A DNA stretch of 64,000 bases, taken from Callipepla californica brunnescens. Taxonomy: Eukaryota > Chordata > Aves > Galliformes > Odontophoridae. This document shows, piece after piece, positions 25,884-38,210 of the stretch. The position numbers and the translations under genes are program-made. How positions within the stretch are numbered: the stretch's first letter is position 1; every line of letters begins with the position of its first letter. Where the stretch lies: contig JALIRH010000001.1 in NCBI GenBank assembly GCA_023055505.1, positions 96,746,534 through 96,810,533 of the forward strand, written 5' to 3'. Under the pieces are notes generated by a model. It saw nothing but the letters and a program-made list of their open reading frames with translations, was not told the origin of the DNA and did no database searches.

Positions 25884-26539
25884 CTGGTGGAGGACAGGTT
25901 GGCCATGAGCCAGCAGTGTGCCCTGGTGGCCAAGAAGGCCAATGGCATCCTGCAGTGCATTAAAAAAGAGTGTGACCAGCAGCTTGAGGGAGGTGATCCT
26001 TCCCCTCTCCTCTGCCCTGGTGAGGCCTCACCTGGAGTATTGTGTCCAGTTCTGGGCTCCCCGGTGCAAAAAGGTGTCTCCTGGAAAGAGTCCAGTGCAG
26101 GGCCACAAAGATGATAAAAGAATGGAACACATCTCTTATAAGGAAAGGCTGAGAAACCTGGGTCTGTTCAGCCTTGAAAAAAGAAGATTCAGAAGGGATC
26201 AGATGCATTTCTATAAATATTTAAAGTGTGGGAGGCAAAGGGACAAGGCTGAACTCTTTTCAGTGGTGTGTGGCGATTGGACAAGGGGAAATGGCCACAA
26301 AATGAAGCACGGGAAGTTCGGCACAAATGTATGTGGGAACTTCTTCACAGTGAGGGTGACAGAGCACTGGCACAGGCTGCACAGAGAGGTTATGGAGACT
26401 CCTTCTCTGGAGACATTCAAGTCCTGCCTGGACGCCTACCTGTGCAACCTGGGCTAGGGAGCTGCTTTGGCAGGGAGTTGGATATGATGATCTCTAAGGG
26501 TCCCTTCCAGCCCCTACAATTCTGTGATTCTGCGATTCA
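25884..26539 (+). mobile_element. CR1 LINE, relatively young 3' end
   Basis: About 655 bp of sense CR1 from the post-RT region to an intact terminus (ATTCTGTGATTCTGCGATTC). The ATTCTGTGA ending and GGCAGGGAGTTGGATATGAT motif mark a different CR1 subfamily from the ATTCTATGA-type copies at 4.3 and 16.4 kb. Protein-level landmarks are [14 protein letters not shown], then after a frameshift in the run of A residues [38 protein letters not shown] and FFTVRVTEHW. One frame stays open for 179 codons, which suggests modest age. Confidence 0.96.
25918..26457 (+). pseudogene. CR1 ORF2 C-terminal fragment (longest open frame in window)
   Basis: The 179-codon open frame is the C-terminal part of a CR1 ORF2 polyprotein, beyond the catalytic RT motifs. 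Family residues start at about residue 23 ([20 protein letters not shown]). The earlier residues are out of the family frame, because the authentic frame lies in the overlapping reading frame from 25887 until a shift around the AAAAAA run near 25961-25966. It ends at the family's own stop after CNLG. There is no endonuclease, no polymerase core and no promoter, so it is a dead fragment and not a gene. It is useful only as a measure of how recently the copy inserted. Confidence 0.85.
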
Positions 26540-27080
26540 TTAGTAAAGATTCTGCATGCAGTTCCTGCCCACATTTATTGGATACCAAGGTAAGAGTAAC
26601 GGGAAATAAGAAGAGTGTTCTTTGTTTTCAATTCTTTGTATTAAATCGCATACAGTACAATGTGGTTATCTGATTGCTTAGAACAGGTGAAAGAACTACT
26701 GGTAACAAAACTCATGCCTGTTCATTATGTTTGAGGCTGAGTTGTGCTAAATGTACTCAGAATTTTCCACAACATCAGAAACTTACTTGGACAACTGTAT
26801 TAGGGACTGTTTCTAGCTACCTGCATCAGGGGGCCAAAGTATGCTACAAAAGATCAGCTAGACCAGTTCTCTAGGTGCTTATCCTGTCGTCCCCATAGCC
26901 AGTTAGCCATGCTGCTTGTCTCTGTGTACACAAGAAGCCTTTGGTACAGGCAGCTGGAAGAGAGCCTCCAGGAACATGCCTGGCTTGTGAGCACTACTAC
27001 AGTTGCTTCCAGGTAAAGATATTTAATCAAGATGCCTTGATTTTAGCTTCCATGTTCAACTTTGAGAGAGCCTTTCTAGG
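26540..27080. other. Unique non-coding sequence between two CR1 copies
   Basis: No gene or repeat identified in this 0.5-kb spacer. Confidence 0.55.
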
Positions 27081-27800
27081 TAGAATCATAGAATATCTTC
27101 AATTGGAAAGGACCCACATGGATTGCCAAGTCCAACGCCTGCCTCCATGCAGGACCACTCAAAATTCAAACCCCACATCTCAGACTGTTGTCCAAAAACT
27201 TTCTGAACTCCAGCAGCTCGGTGCCATGAACATCCCTGGGCAAGTCAGTTCAGTGCCCTACACCCTCTAGTGCAGAACCCCTCCCTGACCCTCAGCTGCT
27301 CCTACCCAGACACAGCTCCATGCTGTTCCTTCAGGCCCAGTCACTGTCACAGAGAGCAGAGCTCAGAGCTGCCCCTCAGCTCCTCTGCTCTTTGCTGAGC
27401 AAACCAGGGGACCTCAAACACTCTCTATACATCTTCCCCTCCAGACTCTTTGCCATCTTTGTAGCCATCCTCTGGGCACTCTAATAGATTTATGTCCTTC
27501 ATATACTGTGGAATCCAGCCCTATCCCCAGTTTTGGAGATGCACAGTGCAGAGCAGAGCAGGACAGCCTCTCCCCTTGCCCAGTGGCAGCACTGGACCTA
27601 CTGCACCCCAGGGTACGGTTGGTCCCTTGGGCTGCTATGGCACAGTGCTGGCTCATGTTCAACTTGCTGTTGACCAAAATGATCCATCATGACACACCAG
27701 TCACTGAACTCTTCCCAGTAGGTTTCACTTATGCCAACAATGCCCTGGGTCTGAGCCAGGACTTCAAGTTCCCATTGCTTGTTCCTCATGCTCTTCCATT
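27081..27800 (-). mobile_element. CR1 LINE with internal deletion (endonuclease start fused to 3' end)
   Basis: A reverse-strand CR1 starting with its terminus (TAGAATCATAGAATATCTTC, reverse of the octamer end). It continues through the 3' UTR and the post-RT coding region (GAACATGAGCCAGCACTGTG on the minus strand). Near 27672-27685 the sequence jumps to the N-terminal part of the AP-like endonuclease. The minus-strand reading there is MRNKQWELEVLAQTQ, then IVGISETYWEEFSDW, where SET carries the conserved catalytic glutamate of the family. The intervening endonuclease remainder and the whole polymerase are missing, roughly 2 kb by comparison with the usual layout. It resembles chicken CR1 subfamilies. 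Confidence 0.9.
27676..27797 (-). pseudogene. CR1 ORF2 endonuclease N-terminal fragment
   Basis: About 40 residues of the apurinic/apyrimidinic-like endonuclease that CR1 uses to nick its target. The visible start is RNKQWELEVLAQTQGIVGIS, then ETYWEE and DW, matching the family pattern NKQEELE...SETWWDE..DW. The histidine and aspartate residues that complete the active site lie beyond the deletion and are absent. It is joined in frame for some codons to the post-RT region. It is not functional. Confidence 0.75.
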
Positions 27801-30167
27801 AGCTTGCATCCTCTTCAGATGCTCCATTCACTTAAAGACTGCTTTTCAGATCTTTTCCTTGTGAGAGAATTCATCACAACATCTAACACACTCCTACGAA
27901 AGAACATTTTTATGACTGAAAGTAGTCAGAGGAGATCTACTCAATGCATGCAGGAGATGCAAGTCACGATATGACCCATACTGAAGTAGGTGCCTATACC
28001 TTATGGAATTAATTCTTTTCACAAAATGCCTTTTTCTGTCGTTGATTCTGAAGGGAGTCTGTGGTGACCTGCATAGTGGCAGATGTCAACCCTGTAGGTA
28101 AGTCATGCCAACCCTGCAGTTGTATTTTACCCCTAAAAATGATTCATTATGTATCACTTCTGTCTTTTGATTATGCAGACAAAACCTGAGCAACCTGGAC
28201 TACCTGCAATTTGAATCAGGCACTGCTCTCTTGGATTTAAAAGTCATAGTAATTATGACACCTCTGTTAAACACATTCAGTAGGTGACCTACACAGAATT
28301 CAAAGTGAATATAAATGTAATCATTAATTGCTAGAAAGTTTTTTTCCATAGTTACATCTTGCTTGTGCAAAAGAAATAAAAACTTTAAGAAAAACGTAAT
28401 GCTATAAGATGAAATAAAAATCCACAGTTGCCTGCAAATTGTGACTAACGGATTGGAACTACACTGCCTTTTAAAATAAAATAATTTATGCTTAATTATG
28501 AACGAGTAAAAATATTACTAAAACCCCAGGAAATTTATGCACATCATAAATCAATATAGACTGTTATTTGCATTTAATTTTCACTCAAGCTTATGCTTTC
28601 AAGGAGAATTTCTCAGATTTAAGTGTAATAAAATTAGAGGCAGATTATCATCTAATATGAAATATAACAGGGGTTTTTACTTTTTACATGAAAAAGGTCT
28701 TTAAAGTACGAAAATGATATCATAGGTATGAATAAGTTCATGTTGACAGTGGAAAGGAGTCCGTAACAACCATGTTACATAATTTCTACAATTTAACATA
28801 CACCCATACACTTGTCTGAGAGCAGAGTTCAGCATACATTCAAATACAGTAAGTGTGAATGAATGTTTTTTTATTATTATATTTTTGGGAGGGAATTCAC
28901 TTCAAAAATTTTGAAGAACATTTTCACTCATATGCCATTATACATGGTGCTTGAGCACGCAAGGTTCTTCTTGCAAATAACCCCAAAATCTCTTTTCATC
29001 TTCTGCACAGTGACAAATGCCCTTCTACTAACTCATTCAATTAGAACTGTGTAAAATCAGACTTACAGTTCCAACTTTGCCACAGGCTTCTACAACAATC
29101 TGGTACAACTCACCTGATGAGATCTAAACTGAAGAGCTGCTGAGAACCAAAAACACAGGGTGTAGCTGATGAGAATGAAAGATACTCAGCACCTTGGAAA
29201 TACAGAGACCTAAACTCTGTACTAGTTGCCCACTTTTTGGTTAAAAGAATAATAACAAAAAAAAGATAATACTTCCTAGCTTTACAGTTTTCTGGAATAT
29301 TGTTCCTTCTTGTTTATGAAGTACTTGGGTAGTGCAATAATGTGGGCTCAGTGAACACCTAAATATATTCTTGTTCTGCAGTTGCTAATGAAGTTAGCTC
29401 TTGGATGTGGATTTATCTGTCTATAATGGTGGAATAGCAGTACTAGCTATTGGGGACAGCTGAGTCTGTATGGGCACTCTGGGAATCTCTCTTACTTCTC
29501 ATAGCACAAATGGTGACAACTTCTGCTCTATTCCCTCTTTGCTGATTGTATGGAAGATTATATGCCTGATTAAATTGCTATATTCCAAGGAAATTAATGT
29601 AATATATTTGCAGTGAAATTACTCCAGACTGTAAAAAAGGTTAAAATTCACTTAAGTACATGAAAATAATATAAGTTTTTAACTCCAAGTAGAACTTCAC
29701 TTGCAATGAATCCATATTTTAACGAATACATAAATTTGTATGTGGCTTTTTTTTTCTTTTTTTTTTCTTCTCTTCTCCATTCCTTTTTTTTTTTTTTTTG
29801 AAATTAAGCACACATTTGGTAGAATTGTATTTATGTTTTTACACATCTTACTATTACAAATACTACTACAAAGATCAAACTACAAGAAGGTAAATGTATA
29901 ACATTTCTTTTTAGTGTGCAAATCTTATTATTGTGGTTTAACTGGCACCTTTTATGAGGATATATAAGAAGTCTACATTATACGTGCATGAAGTTTACAC
30001 AAGGAAATTATTATGTTGGTTATACTCAATTTTCTCTATGTTCATTGATATGTACATTGATAAGTACTTAAAATGTCTAAAATTACAGGAAAAAAGAGGA
30101 ATATTTCATCTTTCATCATCATTTTTATTTTTCTTTTTTTCCCCTCTTTTGTATTTCATTTATGCAG
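27801..30167. other. Unique AT-rich non-coding sequence
   Basis: No gene recognised. An octamer ATTTGCAT occurs at 28566-28573. T-rich tracts lie at about 29746-29801. The sequence just after 27800 could be a little more CR1 but is too diverged to call. Confidence 0.5.
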
Positions 30168-30195
30168 ATGATGTTTTACAGTTGGGAAGATGGAT
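30168..30195 (+). other. Candidate 28-nt exon (speculative)
   Basis: A strong acceptor (about 45 nt of pyrimidine-rich text ending TTTATGCAG) is followed by 28 nt and then a near-consensus donor GTAAGTAC. Frame one through the interval is open (MMFYSWEDG), and so is the frame giving DVLQLGRW. The length is not a multiple of three. No neighbouring exon was recognised, so this may be a chance pairing of splice-like motifs. It is included because both splice motifs are stronger than random. Confidence 0.2.
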
Positions 30196-33061
30196 GTAAG
30201 TACAATCTCCTGTTTTTCCCCTCATGTAACCTAAAACTGTTCCAATGGATTTTTTTTTCTATTATTTTTTTTAAAGTAGATAGAAAGGATTTACTCCTGG
30301 GATTTGACTTTGTATGCCAAGCTCATGCCTTGAAATAGAATTTTAAAAATAGAAACTCTTGTATATATTGTAGAATAAATGGTGCTGTTTTAATAAGAAC
30401 ACTTGGAATGCAAATGAATTCTGGAAACAGTGTATGAAAATACGCCCAAAATTAAAGAAAAAAAAGAAGAAAACAATATAGAAGATGATTTATTTACAAC
30501 CCCTCAATTCCTAATTATAATTATTTTTGCACTGTGATGTCTTCTTCAGCCTTTTTGTTTCATAGTATCATCACTAAAGTGAAGAAAGATCTACTAAATA
30601 AATACATAGTATCATACTTCTGTTTCAAGATGAGGGATGGTAGCCTTGGAGTCTCAGAAAACTTTGTTCTACTATTCCAAAATTTCACATGTAACTTCAA
30701 AGTATAACATGTCTATACTCTGATATAATGAGGAAGTGTTTTCTCCTGATTGTTCAGAAAATCTACCACTATAAAATCTGTAACACAGAGGAGTCTAATC
30801 TTAGCACGTTCAGCTCTGCAGTTTTCCACTATAGCAGCTGTACAAACACAGAATAGAAAGATAGTCCTGTGCTCTAAACTCCAAATCCCCGTCTTCTATT
30901 GACACTAGAAAGACTTCACCCCTGACCACCTCAACATCCAATCATTCTGGATCCGTCACATCTGAAATCCAAAGCTGATGAAGAAGAGTTCAAATTATTT
31001 TTTATGCTTTGAAGATGATGCAACCTGGCAAGAATTTCTCTAATGGGCTATGTTCCTAGACCCCAGTGAAAAAGGTGAAGCCACTGATTCAAGACTTGCT
31101 TGAATATTGTCAACTTCACAGTCATTATTAAAAGCAAAATGACAAAAACAAAAGCCCCAAACTGTTTTTTTTTCCACATTGCTTTGCCAAATGGGACTGC
31201 TGTCCCATACATAACACTGCAACGTGCAATTTAGGATAATTTAGGATAAGTAAACTAATTGCCAATCCCTAAGATAAACCTTAATTTATCATTGAAATTA
31301 TAACAATTTTACATTAAGTTGTGAGGTAGAGAAGGTTGTCAGAAGGATTTCTATGATATATTAACAAAGACAATATATCCAGATGTCTTCAATTTTTCAC
31401 TAAACTTTGTGGAAATTATAATATCTGCTCTTTCTCCAAACTAGGAGCAGAAGTATTTGTTATCTTGGATCAGAACACATCTTCAGTCATTTTAAGCAGA
31501 TTTTGGGACTTCTCTTTACTCTTAATACTATCCACTCACACAGCAGAATAAAAATCAAGTTATTGGTATTCCTGAATGTCTTACAAATCACAGTGTTGTT
31601 GGTTTTTTTTTGTTGTTGTTTTTTTGGTTTTTTGTATTCTGGAAGTGATTACTGTATATAAGAGAACAAGAGGAAAAAACATTACATTTTAGCTTACCAT
31701 TGAAACTCAATTTTCATAATAATTTTGAGAAGACCACAGTATCAGTAAAGTCTTTGGAATCAATATTTTACTATATCTTAACAAAACCATTATTGCTGAG
31801 TCAGTCTAGCTCATTTAATTAGTACCCATGTCACTAGAAACTAGGTCAGCTAAGCAGATATATTCCCCTGATATCTGAGTGCTGAAATGTCTTATACATT
31901 GCTGTAGAAGTGTTAAGCAGAGTTGTAAGGGAAATTTTTCATCATATGTTTTTTGAAAATACCATTTTTTTTACTGTGTTGGTACCAGTACAATTTTGAT
32001 ATTTGGAAACTATACTGCCATCTAAGCTAGGGAACCTATAACCTGCTGTTTTTTACATTCCTCTGAAAAGAGGGTGACCTGGGTTCCTCTGTTGTCCAAA
32101 TGAAGGAGAGTGGAGACATGAACCCGTATCCCATAAAAGCATTTTACTTCATTGGGTCATCTCTCCTGGTGGAAATCTCTGAATAAAAAGTCACTGCGTA
32201 AGAAACAGACACTAAACGTACAAAAGGTTAAAATGTTGGTATTAAATTCCTCATCTTGAGTGTCTTATTTTTCTGCATCCCACACAAATGCCTCAGTCAG
32301 AATGATTTTTCAGTGCCATAAACAGATTTGCTCTTCCCATTGCCACAGTCTGGTTGTGTGCTCTTTAGACTCTGAGTTCATAGCCAATGGAGAAAGACTG
32401 GCACTCCTAGAGGACAATTCTCCCCACCCTAAAACACTTGATTTGTGTTGTCCAGAAGAGTAACTTGATTTTTTCTGGATTATAGAGTAAGACTAGATGA
32501 GATCAGGCACCTAACTTTGGCTGACAAAATCCTACTGGGATAAATATCACCCATACTAAACTTATGGGTCCTCCGTTGAAATCTGATTAAGATTAGAAGT
32601 ACTATATAAAGTACAGCAGAAAAGCAAAATATCCATGTTTGAAGAACTGTAAGATATATACTAATTGAAATTCACAAAGAGGTAAATGGAGGTAAACAAA
32701 GTAGCCAAGTATGGTGACAAAAGTCTCAGAAAATGTATAAGTAAACAATGTTATTTTATCAGCTTTGTCAGGAGAAAAGGTAAAAATCTATAAATCATTT
32801 GTGCAAATGTGCAATTTATACATGCTGATTTCCTTTTCTGTTGATCCATGTGAGACTGATTTTAAGAGCTGAACCCATGTGATGTGGTCAGTTTTTAGTA
32901 TGTCTAACTTTAAAAAATATCCTTGAATGTATGTTTTAAAACAGCAGTAGTATTTGACTGCTGTCTATTTATAATAGTGAATGCTAATCATTTATAAGAA
33001 TATACTTGGTACTACTTGGCTCTTCCAAACTCTTTGTAAGAGTCCCTAAATAGTTAAAGAG
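30196..33061. other. Unique non-coding sequence
   Basis: No gene recognised. ATTTAGGATA is repeated in tandem near 31230-31250. A GT-rich T tract lies at about 31598-31635. Confidence 0.55.
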
Positions 33062-33145
33062 AAGCCACTTCATTTCATAGATGAAGAAACTGAGGTACAG
33101 ATGAATAAAATACTTTTCCATGAGCACAAACATCAGGCTAATGAC
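33062..33145 (+). repeat. Possible CORE-SINE/MIR-like fossil
   Basis: The text CCACTTCATTTCATAGATGA, AGAAACTGAGGTACAGATGA, then AATACTTTTCCATGAGCACA follows the order of the MIR core (cattttacagatgaggaaactgaggcacag, shown for comparison only, then a tail reading roughly cttgcccaaggtcaca). Ancient MIR-type copies occur in amniotes. At this divergence it could be chance. Confidence 0.35.
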
Positions 33146-34399
33146 TGAACAAGACCAAATGCCTCATCTGCTAAGGCAGTCTAATGGTGTTATCACTAAG
33201 TACAGGAATATTCTGCTTTGTTTTTTCTACTTAATCACTGATGGTTGCTATTCCCATATCAATGAGCATCCTGGGAAACACATACAGGACTTTTCCTCAG
33301 TGCTTCATTGTCCTACTCTCCTGTTAGGTCTTTGGTGAGGATCTAAATAATCATTGCAAACCCTGTCTTAAATGAAAGTTAATGTTTGCTGGCTTCAAAG
33401 CTTTGTGTGTGTGTTTGTGACTTTGTTTTTCTTTTTGTCTAATTTCTTTTTGTGAGAGTGGCAAAGGGACAGTTATTACTCTGGGGAAGATCTCTTTCTT
33501 GTCAGCCTCAGTCCTGTTTCTTTTTTCTTCCCTATCTATGCAGATCCCACAATGCCTTTTATGTATTTTTTTGCAGAGTTCAGTGTTCCTAGTGGAACAC
33601 AGTGCGTAGTTTAAATATGTTTCTCTCCTGATATTTTAAATGACATCCAATTGACCTCATAAATGTCTTATGAGACCAAACAAACTCCATACTCGAGCAA
33701 AAACTGTCAACCACTTCTACCCTACTTGTCCCCAGGCTGCTCTGGCATGATGCCATAAAGCATCTGTATTGATATTTTGTGGCATTCAAGTTGTTAAGTA
33801 CCTAGGCTAAGCAACAAGAGCAGAAATATTAATACAATCTGGCCGTGTCACTGATAATTACACTGATATAAACTAAATTTATAGCACATGACATCTTTGA
33901 TATGAATTGGCAGCAAGCATCAAAACCTTTTCTTGACATTATCTTACAAACCTAGGAGGCATATAGATAGCATTTTGTCTAAGGTGTTTTTAGAGAGAAG
34001 CAAAAGAGAGGCAACGAAACTTCTGCGTAGTTTTATCCTACCCTTCATGGAGACTTGTGTATTGTCAATAGTGACTTTCACAGTGGCAAGTAAATAAATA
34101 AATAAATTCTCACAGTATTTTATAATTTTAACTGAATAAACTCATAAATTCATTCAAAGCATCAAAGAACACAGCTACACTAAGCAGTATAAGTTAACAC
34201 GATAATTCAGCTTAAAAATATGCCTCTAGTTTTCTAGATTGAAAGCAACATTTTCTAATATGGAAAAAAAAAACACCTATCTGAAGGGAGCCTTTTAAGC
34301 TATACTTTTGAGTTAAAACTTATCTGGTGTCTAGGGAAATGTGTTCTTGAAATCCCGTCATGATCCATGTGTCATTGAAGACAAAGATCTGATGTGCTA
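33146..34399. other. Unique non-coding sequence
   Basis: No gene recognised. A short (AAAT)n-like run lies at about 34090-34107. Confidence 0.55.
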
Positions 34400-35120
34400 T
34401 GGAAATTTCTTGATGCATATTATGAGCTGTTGTTTGCCGTAGTGTCTGGATAATCCTGCTTCATTTATTGGAGGGCCATCTCAGCTGCACTGTCAACAGC
34501 CTGGGATGTTCAGGTCACCTTTCCCTAGAAAATTATGTAAAAGCTGTCAAATGGGCAGGATTATAGGCACATTAAAGGTGCTTTAAGATTTCATGCCTAT
34601 AAATATTAGCAAAGAAGATTTAAAGGCAAATTTGTCATCAGAACATGTCCACGTTTCTACAACCTTGCTTTACAGCATTGCAATGTTAACAACAACATTT
34701 TCATGTAACTGTGAAGTACTGTGGTAGGGAGCAGCTGCTGACAGCCTTATCTTTTTAACCCACATACCAGGAATTAAGCATTATTTAAAAAATAATAATT
34801 TTTAAAAGGCACCTGTCTACTCTTTGTCACTCTTTGGAAAGGAGTTCTCAATGCTTTTATTTTCCAGCAAAAGTATTCCTGTAGATCAATGTAAACATTT
34901 TGTATTTGGAGGGGTATCTTATTAAAAGCCATTATACAGTTAATAAAGATATTTTCATTATGGTAGCAATTATGAAGATCATTGCATGGAAGTAATAATG
35001 CAGCAGATCATTTTGCTTAGTATTTACTTTTAAGTGGTGAACATTTTATTACAGTGTTTTGGAATGACTGCTCTTATTTATTGTACATTACGAATGCCAT
35101 GGACATCTCCAACATAAATA
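34400..35120. promoter_or_regulatory. Candidate conserved non-coding block
   Basis: Repeat-free AT-rich sequence with enhancer-like words: GGATAATCC, GAGCAGCTGCTGACAG (E-box palindrome AGCAGCTGCT), TTAAGCATTATTTAAAA, AATAATTTTTAAAAGGCACC, GTAGCAATTATG, GTAATAATGCAG. Texture resembles conserved elements of gene deserts. Inference only. Confidence 0.35.
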
Positions 35121-35699
35121 GATATTGGCAGCCCCCAAGCATTTCTTTAGAGCTCTCTGGTACTTTTGATAGACGAGTGTAGCATTTTAGTCATATTTCT
35201 GTGCTGGCAGATTGCTAGCCAATCTTTATATTAAACAGACCTAAACATCTCAGAGGAGGAAGCAAACTTCTTCACCCCCCAAGTTGTTCAGGGAAAAAAT
35301 GATCTCAAATCCCTACTAAGGAGAACAGTAAATTGTGAGCAAAGCTATGTCAATTGTAAATGTCTGCTCTGGGGTTTCATTCAAACTCCACAGACATCAA
35401 TAGAAAGTTTCCCATTTCAATGAGCTTTGAAACTGGCTGTTGTTAAGACAACATGCCTTTCTCTCCTCTCTATCACAAGCATCCAGGTCAGAGGGCAGCA
35501 CTAGATGGAAACCTGCGTGTAAGCCATAACTGGTACATCAGTCAGCAGAGCATACCTCCAATGAATTTGCTGTTGCAATGTGAGTTATGGAAGGAAAATG
35601 CTTGAAAAATCCTGAATGCAATTAGGCACAACATGGTTGTTCTCTCCAAGGTTCATTAGGCTTTGCTCTTGGTTTTTACATTCCCTGTTGGCTTGGGTA
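35121..35699. other. Unique non-coding sequence
   Basis: No gene or repeat identified. Confidence 0.5.
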
Positions 35700-38210
35700 A
35701 ATGGCCAATCTCTAGCTAGCTTCAGTAGGAACAGAAGCAGTGCAGAGGGAGAAGATTTGCCTGAAAATTGAGAAAGAAAGAAGAGATACACTCTCTGAGC
35801 TGAGGTCTGGCTGGGGGAATATGGGATGGGAGGAGCTGAAAAGGGAAACAAATGGTGTTCAGTGTGCCAGGAATAAAGCAAATATAGCAGCTGCCTACAG
35901 GAAGGTAGCAGAGGAACCAAATAACTTGCATATGGATGCAAAGGCTTCTTTCTTCCAGGAGTCAGGGTCCTCTACAAGACAAGCTGGGGAGCTGGTTCTA
36001 ATGTCCTGTAATTTCAAAGTGAGGGAATTGCTGACTGAGACCCAACAGTTGTAGGAATCCATGAAGTAACTAAGTATAAAATTTCCTAGGAGGTGGGCAA
36101 GTAGGAACTGAAGCAGCATGGTTGATACTTCCACTGAAGTTTTTTTGTTTGTTCACTTTGCTCAGAGACAGAAGCTATGTGTGTAGGAAGCTCTGGGCTA
36201 TGAGTTAACCACGAGTAATAGTGGACCTGGAGCAAAACGAAAAAAATAGTTTCAATGCACCCAAAAAAGAAAAGATTAAATACAGTAGTTAGCAAGGCTT
36301 ATTTTGTCCTTGCCCCACGCAATCTGGAAAGGATAGAAACTTACAAGATCTTGGATTCTACATGCTGGGACTGATCAGCTTCTGGGGAGTAACTCCACAG
36401 CAGCTGATAAAGATGGGATGAAAACAGTGAAAATCAGCTCAGAAAGTAAAATGTTTTAGCTTCACTATCTAGGAGCCAATTTGAAGAAAGAATATAGAGA
36501 TTGGGATCACAGACTATTGAGAGATCTTTTGTTACATGGAATGGTTATATGGCAAAACAAACATTCCCACAGATGACAGCCTGTCTTTGTATGAAGCCAA
36601 GCAAAAGATGCTTTCTGCAAGCAGTATTTCTGCTGAAGTACAAATAAATTCACTTAAATCTCGAAAAAGAGAAATCCATGCTCAGAAAAAACAAGTCACA
36701 GCTGTACAAAGCAACAATGAAGATCCAGAAGAAAAAAAAATTGGAAGATACTGCAACAGTTGTTTAGTCTAAGGACTTGCTGATAGCAAAGAATCAACTC
36801 AACTGCCTGTAGAGTTATCTACTGTATTTGAGACACCCCACAGTACTGAATAAATCCTCTTAGATTTACTAGATATAACACAAGAAACCCTTTGCCCTTC
36901 TGGAGCAGCAGAAATAATGTCACAGAACATTGGGTAATAGGCATCTATGGTTAGATGTATGAATTGAGCCCTAAGAGAAGAAAATGTTTCAGCTAAGCTC
37001 TTTCTCAAAGCTGAGAATGAAAACTGAATGGCATGAGATGCCTGTGCAGCTGTAGCTAAGGCCTCAATCAGCACCTGGTAAACTGAGGCATCTTGTGTGC
37101 CTGCAGCACAGGACCAAAAGTTTCCATCAAGGGGTTCCTGGAGATTAAAGGGATGCTATTACTCCTTCACCTAGGAGAGAATGATTAAATCTAAGCTGGG
37201 AGTTACACTTTTGTTAGCTCCAGTCTTACTGGTAGACAGTTCAGGGAAGAATAATTTAAAAACATATGCAACCCAAAATATACAACTCAACTGCTGGCTG
37301 GGAGAGGTGCCAATGAAAGGAATGGGGAACTCCTGGTCTGCCTTCACTCCTGTCCCTGAAATATCTTGTGCAGTTTAGAGACAGCAGGTACTTCTGCACA
37401 TTCTTAATCAATTGGCAGGATTTCAGACATTGACTAAGACAGCTGGGGATACAGCAGCCTCCTCATTCCTGGCTAGAACTTATTTATTATTAAAGACAAA
37501 TTAAGTGATAGGAGGTGGGTCTTGAATGTTGGATAATCTATTTACCAGTTCAATAGGATTCCCCTGAAAGGAGTTTCTATGCCAGAAGTAGTTTACAGTG
37601 AAGTTTGTAAGTTGACTGGTAGTGCTGTGGGTATTTGAGGATGTTTGTTAGGGTAGCAGAGGAGGTCTGCTCTAAGACTAAGGGGTCTAAACAGATGAGC
37701 AGGACAAGAACAACCACAAGATGTGAAGAGATTAGATGTGTTCAGGGATGGGAATGACTCTTACACATTCCAAGACCAAATAGTAATCCATGGGAAAGAT
37801 TAGCCATCCTAGTGAGAAGATTCTACTTGCTTATGCGTATTTCTGGCTGATGTGAGAATCATTAGCTCTCTGGGAACCTGAAATGGACAGCCTAGCTAAT
37901 TGCTGGTGATCCCTGGTGGCAGGTGACCAGTGTGTTCCCCAGGGCATCTGCTTTCTTGATCAACCTGAGTTAGAAGCAAATTAAAGGGAAATATCCTGCT
38001 AAAGAGGCAAAAGAGGCTCTTGTGGCAAATAGGCAGCATCCTCCTTACAGCCTCTTAACCTCCTTCACAGGGAAGGGCAGTGGAGTCCCAGCTCTGAGTG
38101 ACAGCTCTCCCCAAATACGTGGAAACAAGTGAAGAAGAAATGATGACCTGCACTGCGTATGTTATTGCTGAATGATTCCCAGGTGAGTTCAGTCAATAAA
38201 GTCACAGACA
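35700..38210. other. Unidentified GC-richer segment with coding-like fragments
   Basis: Base composition is higher in G and purines than the flanks. Plus-strand open fragments occur at 35740-36054 (104 codons, rich in Lys/Glu/Arg), 36536-36772 (78 codons, with INSLKSRKREIHAQKKQV, coiled-coil-like) and 37181-37378 (65 codons). They are separated by stops and frame changes. AATAAA lies near 38196. This could be an old processed pseudogene, an unrecognised retroelement or a transcribed non-coding locus. I recognise no family and assign no function. Confidence 0.3.

Noticed and set aside
27508..27864. 118-codon plus-strand open frame
   Set aside because: It is the antisense shadow of the reverse-strand CR1 at 27081-27800.
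29954..30199. Open frame ending FIYADDVLQLGRW, containing the YADD word of reverse transcriptases
   Set aside because: No other RT motif precedes it; the rest is low-complexity and hydrophobic translation of AT-rich DNA. Chance is the better explanation.
32490..32520. CAGGCACCTAACTTT, similar to a word in archosaur palindromic repeats
   Set aside because: Too short and without a matching second arm.
35585..35941. 118-codon minus-strand open frame rich in Leu/Ser/Pro
   Set aside because: It is antisense to a purine-rich plus-strand segment and shows no domain. Its composition explains its length.
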